From assembly GCA_021799615.1 (NCBI GenBank), contig JAJZAC010000010.1, positions 1 to 44,883 of the forward strand: DNA of 44,883 nucleotides. The letters run 5' to 3'. Origin of the DNA: Actinomycetes bacterium. Lineage in GTDB: Bacteria > Actinomycetota > Acidimicrobiia > Acidimicrobiales > RAAP-2. Both the position numbers and the translations under genes were made by a program. The notes under the pieces are model-generated. The model searched no databases, had not been told where the DNA came from, and worked only from the letters and a program-made list of their open reading frames with translations. Within the stretch, counting starts at the first letter, position 1, and every line of letters starts with the position of its first letter. Shown piece after piece: positions 37,322-44,883 of this stretch.

Positions 37322-38482
37322 GTGGACCTCGCGCTCCCCCCTTCCGACGACCCCCGGCGGTCGGACGTCCGCCGGTGGCTGGCCCAGCACCCCGACCCGT
37401 CGCCCCGCCAGCTGGCCGAGGCCGGCCTCGTGGCTCCGCACTGGCCGTCGCCATGGGGACGTGGCGCCGATCCCGTCACCCAACTGGTCATCGACGACGA
37501 GCTCCGTGCGGCCGGCGTCCACCGGCCGGACAACCCCATCGGGATCGGGTGGGCGGGGCCCACCATCATCCACGCCGGCTCCGAGGCCCAGAAGGAGCGC
37601 TACCTCGTGCCCCTCCTGGCCGGTGAGGAGGTGTGGTGCCAGCTGTTCAGCGAGCCGGGAGCCGGCTCCGACCTGGCCTCGCTCACCACCCGGGCGGTGC
37701 GGGACGGCGACGAGTGGATCGTGTCGGGCCAGAAGGTCTGGACCTCCTACGCCCACGTCGCCCAGTTCGGGATCCTCCTGGCGCGCACCGACCCCGAGGC
37801 GCCGAAGCACCGGGGCATCTCCTACTTCATCTGCCCCATGGACGCACCGGGCGTGACCGTCCGGCCGCTGCTCGACATGACGGGGGCCCACACGTTCAAC
37901 GAGGTGTTCCTCGACGACGTCCGCCTGCCCGGGGCCAACCTGGTGGGCGAGGCCGGCGACGGATGGACGCTGGCCAAGGTGACCCTGGGCAACGAGCGGG
38001 TCTCACTGTCGGGTGCCGGCGCGTTGTGGGGCATGGGCCCCACGGCCGACGACCTGGTCGGCCTGGCCCGGCGGTCGGGCGGCGTGACCGATCCGCTGCT
38101 GCGGGACCGCCTGGCACGGGTGTGGATCGAGGGCGAGGTGCTCCGCCTGCTGCGGCTGCGGCTGGTCTCCGCTGCGGTGGCGGGCCGCCAACCGGGTCCG
38201 GAGGCATCGGTCCGCAAGGCACTGGCCGACGACCACGGCCAGCACGTCATGGACCTGGCCCGTGACCTGGCCGGTGCCCGCGCCCTGGTGGACGGGACGG
38301 GGCCCTTCCCCGGACCGGTCGACGGTGACGCCGGTCCCGGGCACGCGTGGCCCGAGAACATCTGGTCCTACGGGTTCCTCTTCGCCGCCGCCCTCACCAT
38401 CGGGGGCGGCACCTCGGAGGTCCAGCGGAACATCATCGCCGAGCGCACCCTGGGCCTGCCCCACGACCCGGCCGTCGCCTGA
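37322..38482 (+). CDS. Acyl-CoA dehydrogenase
   Basis: An FAD enzyme of 386 residues that introduces an alpha-beta double bond into an acyl-CoA. Domains in order: the N-terminal helical part with QLAEAGLVAPHWPSPWGRG, the central beta domain with WCQLFSEPGAGSDLASLTT and VSGQKVWTSYAHVAQFGILLARTD, and the C-terminal helical part ending GGGTSEVQRNIIAERTLGLP, the usual family signature. The catalytic base cannot be placed with confidence by eye. It is divergent from the acyl-CoA ligase. The track ORF begins at 35288 but everything before 37322 is antisense to the ligase and kinase genes. Confidence 0.93.
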   Translation: MDLALPPSDDPRRSDVRRWLAQHPDPSPRQLAEAGLVAPHWPSPWGRGADPVTQLVIDDELRAAGVHRPDNPIGIGWAGPTIIHAGSEAQKERYLVPLLAGEEVWCQLFSEPGAGSDLASLTTRAVRDGDEWIVSGQKVWTSYAHVAQFGILLARTDPEAPKHRGISYFICPMDAPGVTVRPLLDMTGAHTFNEVFLDDVRLPGANLVGEAGDGWTLAKVTLGNERVSLSGAGALWGMGPTADDLVGLARRSGGVTDPLLRDRLARVWIEGEVLRLLRLRLVSAAVAGRQPGPEASVRKALADDHGQHVMDLARDLAGARALVDGTGPFPGPVDGDAGPGHAWPENIWSYGFLFAAALTIGGGTSEVQRNIIAERTLGLPHDPAVA

Positions 38483-38503
38483 CGCCCCGGCCGGCCCGTG
38501 GCC

Positions 38504-38980
38504 TCAGCCGGTGATCGGGCCGGCGTCCTCGTAGCCCTGGCGGACGCCCGTGCCGGCACGCCGGGTCAGCTGCTCGGGCTCGTAGAGCATCCAGTAGGCG
38601 TTGCGGGCGTGCTTGCGGGCGCGGTCCACGCACACCTCGGCCAGGCGCGCGGGGTCCTCCTCCTCGTTCTCGTGGACGAAGACCTCGAGGATGTGGGTGG
38701 AGGTGAGCAGCTGGGCCAGCATGATCCCCTGGGAGGCCTCGTGGGCGCACACCTGGTCGATGGCCGCCCTGCCCGGCATGCCGAGGGCCACCACGATGCG
38801 GCACCCCTCGTCCTCGATGAGCCGCTTGGCCTCGACGGCCAGGTCCTTGAACCCGGGCACCGTCCGCCGCAGCACCTCGAACGTCCGGCCGTGCCCGGGG
38901 CAGGCGGCCAGTTCGTCGGCGGCCTCCGCGCCCATGTCGTACCGGGCGAACATGGTGTCCACCACGCCGATGCGGTCCAT
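38504..38980 (-). CDS. ribC: Archaeal-type riboflavin synthase (lumazine-synthase fold)
   Basis: A 158-residue protein that matches archaeal RibC, the riboflavin synthase derived from the lumazine synthase fold. It would dismutate two 6,7-dimethyl-8-ribityllumazines into riboflavin and a pyrimidine. Diagnostic stretches are IGVVDTMFARYDMG at the N terminus, TVPGFKDLAVEAKRLIEDEG, VVALGMPGRAAIDQVCAHEA, GIMLAQLLTSTHILEVFVHE and the ending GVRQGYEDAGP. The usual bacterial riboflavin synthase is a two-repeat protein of about 200 residues and is unrelated. TAGGCT sits 7 nt before the ATG on the minus strand. Convergent with the acyl-CoA dehydrogenase. The function is inferred from the family; a lumazine synthase role is the alternative. 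Confidence 0.88.
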   Translation of the reverse strand: MDRIGVVDTMFARYDMGAEAADELAACPGHGRTFEVLRRTVPGFKDLAVEAKRLIEDEGCRIVVALGMPGRAAIDQVCAHEASQGIMLAQLLTSTHILEVFVHENEEEDPARLAEVCVDRARKHARNAYWMLYEPEQLTRRAGTGVRQGYEDAGPITG

Positions 38981-38987
38981 GGCCGGC

Positions 38988-38993
38988 AGCCTA
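38988..38993 (-). promoter_or_regulatory. -10 box of the riboflavin synthase gene
   Basis: TAGGCT on the minus strand, 7 nt before the ATG at 38980. Confidence 0.5.
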
Positions 38994-39048
38994 CCGGTCG
39001 GCCGGGACGGGTCGTCGTGCCCGGGCGCCGGCCGCCACGGGCCGACCG

Positions 39049-40191
39049 TCAGCCGCCCGACACCAGCAGGTCGGCACCCACCGGGGGCGTGGGGTCGTCG
39101 ACGTCGTCGAGCCAGCCGTGGGGAAGCTGGACGGGGCGCGGACCGCCGGTGTGGCCGCGCCGGACCCGGCGCCCCTCGTCGGGGAGGACGAGGTCGGGGT
39201 CGATGTCGTCCAGCCGGGCGGCCAGCTCGGCGAGCGACTCCACCAGGGCCAGGTTCCGGCGCAGCTCGGGGCCGACCGGATAGCCGGCCAGGTACCAGCC
39301 GGCGTGCTTGCGGAAGCGGAGGATGCCGAGCCGTGGCCCGAAGGCGTCGGTGAGGAGCCCGGCGTGCTCCACCATGGTCGCGGCCACCTGGCCGAACGTC
39401 GGCGCCGCCAGAGGCGGGGCGCCGGCGAAGGCCCGGGCCAGGTCGGCGAAGAGCCAGGGCCTGCCCAGGCAGCCGCGACCGACCACCACGCCGTCGCACC
39501 CGGTCGCCGCCACCATGGCCAGGGCGTCCGACGCCTCCCACACGTCGCCGTTGCCGAGGACGGGCACGCCGTCGACGGCTGCCCGCAGGGTGGCGATCGC
39601 CTCCCACCGGGCCGCACCGGCGTAGAGCTGCTCGGCCGTCCGGGCGTGGAGCGTCACGGCGGCCGCACCGGCGCCGGCGGCCAGGCGTCCCGACTCGACG
39701 AAGGTGAGGTGGTCGTCGTCGATGCCCATCCGGAGCTTCACGGTGACGGGCACGCCGCCGGCCGCCGTCACCGCCGCCTCGACCACGCCTGCGAACAGGC
39801 GCCGGTGGGCGGGAAGCGCCGCCCCGCCGCCCCGCCGGGTCACCTTCGCCGCCGGGCAGCCGAAGTTGAGGTCGACGTGGTCGACGCCGATCTCGTCCAC
39901 CAGCAGGCGCACGGCCCGGTCCATCACCACCGGATCGACCCCGGCCAGCTGCACGCTGCGGACGGGTTCGTCGGGCTCGAAGGTGGCCATCGCCACCGTG
40001 CGGGCGTTCCGCTCGACCAGGGCCCGGGCGGTCACCATCTCGCTCACGGTCAGCACGCCACCGAACCGCCGGCACAGCCGGCGGAACGGCCCGTCGGTCA
40101 CGCCGGCCATGGGCGCGAGGACGACCGGGGGGTCGAGGGCGAGCGGCCCGATACGCACGCCCGGGACCACCGGGGCGGGTGTCAGGCCCAC
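39049..40191 (-). CDS. dus: tRNA-dihydrouridine synthase
   Basis: An FMN enzyme of 380 residues that reduces specific uridines in the tRNA D-loop. It has VVLAPMAGVTDGPFRRLCRR for FMN binding, HVDLNFGCPAAKVTRRGGG with the catalytic Cys of the GCP motif, VTVKLRMGIDDDH, VTLHARTAEQLYAG, and VPVLGNGDVWEASDAL with GVVVGRGCLGRPWLF at the phosphate site. The type resembles DusB. GTG 40191 overlaps the end of maf by 10 bp, which indicates co-translation with that upstream gene. The track ORF extends to 41496 through antisense of other genes. Confidence 0.94.
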   Translation of the reverse strand: MGLTPAPVVPGVRIGPLALDPPVVLAPMAGVTDGPFRRLCRRFGGVLTVSEMVTARALVERNARTVAMATFEPDEPVRSVQLAGVDPVVMDRAVRLLVDEIGVDHVDLNFGCPAAKVTRRGGGAALPAHRRLFAGVVEAAVTAAGGVPVTVKLRMGIDDDHLTFVESGRLAAGAGAAAVTLHARTAEQLYAGAARWEAIATLRAAVDGVPVLGNGDVWEASDALAMVAATGCDGVVVGRGCLGRPWLFADLARAFAGAPPLAAPTFGQVAATMVEHAGLLTDAFGPRLGILRFRKHAGWYLAGYPVGPELRRNLALVESLAELAARLDDIDPDLVLPDEGRRVRRGHTGGPRPVQLPHGWLDDVDDPTPPVGADLLVSGG

Positions 40192-40775
40192 AGGTCCATC
40201 ACCGTCAGGCCCAGGTCGCCGAGGATGCGCCGGAAGAGGGGGAGCGACAGGCCGATCACGTTCCCGGGGTCCCCGTCGATCCCGTCGACGAACGGGGCCG
40301 ACCTCCCGTCGATGGTGAACGCCCCGGCCACCTGCCGGGCCTCGCCGGTGGCCAGGTAGGCGTCGAGCTCGGCGTCGTCGAAGGTGCCGAAGCGCACGAC
40401 GGTGGTGGCGCCGGCCACCTGCCGCCGGCCCGTCCGGCCGTCGACGACGCAGTGGCCGGTGTGGAGGACGCCGTCCCGGCCCCGCATCGAGGCGAGCCAC
40501 GCCCGGGCCTCGGCGTCGTCGGCCGGCTTGCCGAATTGGCGGCCGCCCAGCTCGAGGACGGAGTCGCAGGCCACCACCACGGCGTCGCCGGCCCGGCCCA
40601 GCACGGCCTCGGCCTTGGCCTCGGCCAGACGGCAGACCAGCGTGGCGGTGTCGGGGGCCGTGACCGATGCCTCGTCGACACCGCTGACCAGGACCGAAGG
40701 GGCGAAGCCGGCGGCCTGCAGCAGCCGGAGGCGAGCGGACGAGCCGGAGGCCAGGACGAGGGACCGGCGGGGCAC
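40182..40775 (-). CDS. maf: Maf family nucleotide pyrophosphatase
   Basis: A 197-residue Maf protein, expected to hydrolyse non-canonical or canonical nucleoside triphosphates to monophosphates. The N terminus LVLASGSSARLRLLQAAGF is the phosphate-binding signature. VVACDSVLELGGRQFGKPAD contains the catalytic acidic residue and GKP motif, and GAFTIDGRSAPFVDGIDGDPGNVIGLSLPLF ends the domain. GTG 40775 is chosen because TACGAT lies 6 nt upstream on the minus strand; the longer track ORF would cover the divergent DUF3039 gene. First gene of a unit with dus. Confidence 0.94.
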   Translation of the reverse strand: MPRRSLVLASGSSARLRLLQAAGFAPSVLVSGVDEASVTAPDTATLVCRLAEAKAEAVLGRAGDAVVVACDSVLELGGRQFGKPADDAEARAWLASMRGRDGVLHTGHCVVDGRTGRRQVAGATTVVRFGTFDDAELDAYLATGEARQVAGAFTIDGRSAPFVDGIDGDPGNVIGLSLPLFRRILGDLGLTVMDLWA

Positions 40776-40781
40776 GCAGTG

Positions 40782-40787
40782 ATCGTA
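40782..40787 (-). promoter_or_regulatory. -10 box of maf
   Basis: TACGAT on the minus strand, 6 nt before the GTG at 40775. Confidence 0.5.
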
Positions 40788-40827
40788 GGGGGTCGGGCAG
40801 GTGCCCCGTACGTGGCAACCTGGGGGC

Positions 40828-41148
40828 ATGACCGACACCGGCACGCCCTCCGGCACCACGCTGTCGCCTTCGGTGGCCGACCCCGAGCTCGACGGCGACC
40901 ACGAGCGCATGACCCACATCGTCCTCGAGGGGTTCCGGCCGAAGGAGCCGAAGGAGGGCGAGGGTGGCGGCGAGGGCCGCTTCGTCCCAGCCGGCACCTC
41001 GGTGGTCGAGGGCATGGTGAACGGCACCGCCGTCCGGGCGCTGTGCGGCAAGGTGTGGGTGCCGGGCCGCAACCCGGGTCGCTACCCGCTGTGCCCTACC
41101 TGCCGCGAGATCGCCGAGTCGCGCGGCTGGCGGGTGCCTTCGGCGTGA
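40828..41148 (+). CDS. DUF3039 family protein
   Basis: A 106-residue actinobacterial protein of unknown function. The N-terminal 45 residues are acidic and Gly-rich (PKEPKEGEGGGEGRF). The conserved end has VVEGMVNGTAVRALCGKVWVPG and YPLCPTCREIAESRGW, with cysteines in a Cys ... Cys-Pro-x-Cys pattern that could bind zinc. ATG 40828 is used; the track ORF begins at an in-frame GTG 27 bp earlier, which would overlap the promoter region shared with maf. The stop overlaps the next gene's GTG by 4 bp, so the hydrolase is co-translated. Confidence 0.88.
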   Translation: MTDTGTPSGTTLSPSVADPELDGDHERMTHIVLEGFRPKEPKEGEGGGEGRFVPAGTSVVEGMVNGTAVRALCGKVWVPGRNPGRYPLCPTCREIAESRGWRVPSA

Positions 41149-41792
41149 CCGGGCGCCCCTGGCCCCCGGCCGGCCTGGTGCTGACTCCGGGCGCCGGCGC
41201 CGCGAGCGACCACCCCGCCCTGGTGGCCATCGAGGGGGCGGTGGTCCCCCTCGGCGTGGTGGTGGACCGGGTCGACTTCCCCTACCGGCTGGCGGGGAGG
41301 CGGGCGCCGGACCGACCTGCGGTCCTGGTGGCGACGGTCCGCTCGGCGGCAGCGGTGCTCGCCGGGCGCATCGGGGTGGCCGAGGACCGGATCGCCCTCG
41401 GTGGGCGGTCGATGGGCGGTCGTATGTGCTCGATGGCGTTGTCCGCCGGGCAGCCCGCCGCCGCTCTGGTCCTGGTGAGCTACCCGCTCCACCCACCGGG
41501 ACGGCCCGACCGGCTGCGCAGTGACCACTTCGGTGAGCTGCACGTGCCGTGCCTGTTCGTCTCGGGTACGAGGGACGCCTTCGGTACCCCCGAGGAGCTG
41601 CTGGCGGCGACCCGGGCCATCCCCGGCCCGGTCACCCACGTGTGGATCGACGGTGGCGACCACGGCCTGGCCGGGCGGGACGCGGAGGTGGCCGGCGCCG
41701 TGCGACGGTGGCTGGGCCGCCCGTCGGCACCGTCCCGACGGGCGGCCCGCCTCCCCGGCGGTTCCCGCCCGAGCGTGGGCCCGCCCCGCTGA
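41145..41792 (+). CDS. Alpha/beta hydrolase (dienelactone hydrolase/KAT-like)
   Basis: A 215-residue alpha/beta hydrolase without a signal peptide. It starts AGLVLTPGAGAASDHPALVA, has the nucleophile elbow IALGGRSMGGRMCSM, the strand before the acid VPCLFVSGTRDAFGTPEEL, and the histidine in WIDGGDHGLAGRD. This is the layout of small dienelactone-hydrolase-like proteins found widely in bacteria; the substrate is unknown. Starts at GTG 41145 in an overlap with the DUF3039 gene. The C-terminal 25 residues are low complexity and the stop codon is duplicated by a 15-bp tandem repeat. Confidence 0.88.
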   Translation: MTGRPWPPAGLVLTPGAGAASDHPALVAIEGAVVPLGVVVDRVDFPYRLAGRRAPDRPAVLVATVRSAAAVLAGRIGVAEDRIALGGRSMGGRMCSMALSAGQPAAALVLVSYPLHPPGRPDRLRSDHFGELHVPCLFVSGTRDAFGTPEELLAATRAIPGPVTHVWIDGGDHGLAGRDAEVAGAVRRWLGRPSAPSRRAARLPGGSRPSVGPPR

Positions 41793-41812
41793 GCCCCGCC
41801 CCGCTGAGCCCC
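41783..41812. repeat. 15-bp tandem repeat containing the hydrolase stop
   Basis: GCCCCGCTGAGCCCC is present twice in perfect tandem, 41783-41797 and 41798-41812. Each copy has an in-frame TGA, at 41790-41792 (the stop used) and 41805-41807. Confidence 0.9.
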
Positions 41813-41819
41813 GCTCGGG

Positions 41820-42680
41820 TCAGCCCCACCCCGGCGGCGGTGATCCTCCGAAGGTGGGCGGGCGCTTCTCACGTAGGGCGGCCACGCCCTCCCGATAGTC
41901 GGGACCGGCCATCATCGGGGTGAGCAGCGCCTCGGCCGCCCGGACGGCGGTGGCGGCGTCCTGGTGGAAGGCGTCGTAGATCTGTCGCTTGGTGACGGCC
42001 AGGGACGCAGGCGAGACGGTGGTGGCGAGCCGTCCGGCGTACTGGCGCACGTGGCTGACCAGCTGGTCATCGTCCACCACGTCGTTCACGAGCCCCAGCC
42101 CCAGCGCCTCCTCGGCGGTGACCACCCGGCTCGACAGGGCCAGGTCCATGGCGTTCGTCAGCCCCACCAGCTTGGGGAGCAGCCACGCCAGGCCGAAGGC
42201 GGCCGGCAGGCCCAGACGCCCGTGCGCGGTGGTGAAGCGGGCGCTGCGGGCGGCGAAGCGCAGGTCGCAGTAGCACTGGAGGGCGAAGCCCATGCCGGCG
42301 GCAGGCCCGTTGACGGCGGCGATGATCGGCTTCGGGATCCCGAAGTGGTAGGCGAGCTCGGCGTCGAACTCGGGCCGGGCCCCGTAGCCGGGAGTGGCCA
42401 CGTCGCCGGCGTGCCCGGCGTCGTAGGCGCCGCGCTCGGCGTGCCCGGCCAGGTCGTCGGTCTCCGCACCCGAGCAGAAGCCCCGCCCGGCACCGGTGAC
42501 GACGATGACCCGGACGGCCGGGTCGCCGGTGGCGGCGGCCAGATGGGCCCGGTACTCGGCCGCCATGGTCGGTGTCCAGGCGTTGAGCCGCTCGGGCCGG
42601 TGGAGGGTGATGGTGGCCACCGGGCCGTCGACGTCGTAGCGGGTTGCCTCGGGCGGGGTACCGCCACCGGCGGCCGCCAC
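41820..42680 (-). CDS. Enoyl-CoA hydratase/isomerase (crotonase) family protein
   Basis: A 286-residue crotonase-fold enzyme. It has VATITLHRPERLNAWTPTMAAE, VIVVTGAGRGFCSGAETDDL as the first oxyanion segment, NGPAAGMGFALQCYCDLRFAA as the second, and GRLGLPAAFGLAWLLPKLVG followed by the GLVNDVVDDDQL end. Typical hydratases have a glutamate in the GLP loop where this protein has Ala-Ala, so the exact reaction (hydration, isomerisation or other acyl-CoA chemistry) is open. It starts with GTG one base after the ahcY stop, so it is probably in the ahcY transcript. Confidence 0.9.
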   Translation of the reverse strand: MAAAGGGTPPEATRYDVDGPVATITLHRPERLNAWTPTMAAEYRAHLAAATGDPAVRVIVVTGAGRGFCSGAETDDLAGHAERGAYDAGHAGDVATPGYGARPEFDAELAYHFGIPKPIIAAVNGPAAGMGFALQCYCDLRFAARSARFTTAHGRLGLPAAFGLAWLLPKLVGLTNAMDLALSSRVVTAEEALGLGLVNDVVDDDQLVSHVRQYAGRLATTVSPASLAVTKRQIYDAFHQDAATAVRAAEALLTPMMAGPDYREGVAALREKRPPTFGGSPPPGWG

Positions 42681-42681
42681 G

Positions 42682-44274
<1,593 letters not shown>

Positions 44275-44328
44275 GCGCCGTGCCGTGCCCGCCGGCGCGC
44301 CCGGCGGGGCCGGCGCCGGCGACCCGGC

Positions 44329-44883
44329 TCACCCGCCGAAGGCGGCCACCACCTCGAGGGCCCAGGCCCGCAGCGCCGGACCGTCGTCGGCATCGAGCGA
44401 CCCCAGCCGCAGCACGATGGTGTCGTTGGCCGGGCACAGGGCCAGGATCTGTCCGTCGTAGCCGAGGGCGGCGAAGGTCCCCCGCCCGTCGTCGAGCACC
44501 CACCAGTGCTCGCCGTAGCGGACGCCGTTGGTGGGGTCGGTGGCCTGGGGCCGTCGGCCCCGGTCGACCCACCCCTCGGGGACGAGGCGACGCCCCTCCC
44601 ACACGCCGCCGCGTAGGGCCAGTAGGCCGACGCGGGCGAAGTCGGGAGCGGTCATGTCGAGGAAGGACGAGGCCACCCAGGTGCCCGCCTGGTCGACTCC
44701 CGGCACGGCCGACGTGGCCCCGATGGGGGTGAGGAGCCGGTCGGCCAGGTACCGGTCGACGGATGCGGCGGGTCCCAGGCGCTGGGCGGCCACCGCCGAG
44801 AGGAGGTTGGTGGTGCCGCTCGAATACGAGAACCGCTCGCCGGGCGGCGCGGCCAGCGGCCGGGCGGCGGCGTAGCCGGCCAC
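44329..44883 (-). CDS. Beta-lactamase-family serine hydrolase, N terminus cut by window end
   Basis: The last 184 or so residues of a penicillin-binding-protein-like/class C beta-lactamase-related serine hydrolase. The second active-site tyrosine motif is visible as FSYSSGTTNLLSAV (Tyr-Ser-Ser in place of Tyr-x-Asn), followed by DRYLADRLLTPIGAT, SSFLDMTAPDFARVGLLALRGG, and EGWVDRGRRPQ, as in 6-aminohexanoate-dimer hydrolase or EstB-like esterases. Near the end, TFAALGYDGQILALCP replaces the Lys-Thr-Gly motif, as in esterase-type members. The nucleophile Ser-x-x-Lys lies outside the window. The listed ATG/GTG at the edge is not a real start. Confidence 0.88.
   Translation of the reverse strand: MAGYAAARPLAAPPGERFSYSSGTTNLLSAVAAQRLGPAASVDRYLADRLLTPIGATSAVPGVDQAGTWVASSFLDMTAPDFARVGLLALRGGVWEGRRLVPEGWVDRGRRPQATDPTNGVRYGEHWWVLDDGRGTFAALGYDGQILALCPANDTIVLRLGSLDADDGPALRAWALEVVAAFGG

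Overview
The window is a very GC-rich actinobacterial chromosome segment. The gene set (F420 biosynthesis, a GT2/DUF5719 envelope pair, manB–Trm112–SIS isomerase, HPF–secA, prfB–ftsE–ftsX, ahcY) and the very short leaders of many genes point to Actinomycetota outside the mycolate/Streptomyces groups. Class Acidimicrobiia is my best guess. This is inferred from protein flavour and gene order, not from a database match. No rRNA, tRNA, CRISPR array or insertion sequence was recognised.

Layout. 1-103: apparent 3' end (domains V and VI) of a group II intron, abutting an FKBP-type prolyl isomerase. 566-2211 (minus): cofE and cofD of coenzyme F420 biosynthesis, overlapping by 4 bp. 2249-6602: three translationally coupled GT4 glycosyltransferases and a GDP-sugar reductase (RMD-like). 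6761-7141 (minus): small helical protein with a canonical promoter in an AT-rich island. 7297-11993: a GT2 enzyme fused to a large membrane/extracytoplasmic module, coupled to a secreted DUF5719-type protein. 12020-15262: divergent FtsH and CPBP membrane proteases. 15300-17783: second large GT-C/YfhO-like membrane protein. 17882-18974: small lipoprotein plus exported helical protein. 19088-21850: phosphomannomutase, Trm112-like protein, SIS-type sugar-phosphate isomerase. 21851-22384: 534-bp gene-free stretch with a direct repeat, a promoter and a strongly RNA-like leader. 22385-28586: HPF, SecA, RF2, FtsE, FtsX. 28621-31938: MacB-like ABC exporter. 31962-38482: secreted lipase, nucleotidyltransferase, ABC1 kinase, acyl-CoA ligase, acyl-CoA dehydrogenase. 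38504-41792: archaeal-type riboflavin synthase, Dus, Maf, DUF3039 protein, alpha/beta hydrolase. 41820-44130 (minus): ahcY and a crotonase-family enzyme. 44329-44883 (minus): truncated beta-lactamase-family serine hydrolase.

How the genes fit together. Much of the left half serves envelope glycan synthesis. ManB and the SIS isomerase supply mannose phosphates, the RMD-like enzyme and the nucleotidyltransferase make nucleotide sugars, the GT4 trio and the GT2/GT-C fusion assemble glycans, and the DUF5719 and YfhO-like proteins work on the outer face. The order cofE-cofD-...-GT2-DUF5719-...-manB-Trm112-SIS-...-HPF-secA resembles a block I recall from other actinobacteria, here with the GT4/RMD cassette, proteases and exported proteins inserted.

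Most notable for follow-up: a candidate structured RNA upstream of the HPF gene (the position of the raiA motif); a recurring TANNNT box 6-10 nt before start codons, implying widespread leaderless transcription; the group II intron end 2 bp before the FKBP start codon; an archaeal-type riboflavin synthase in an actinobacterium; and a GT2-GT-C fusion beside a second GT-C-like protein.
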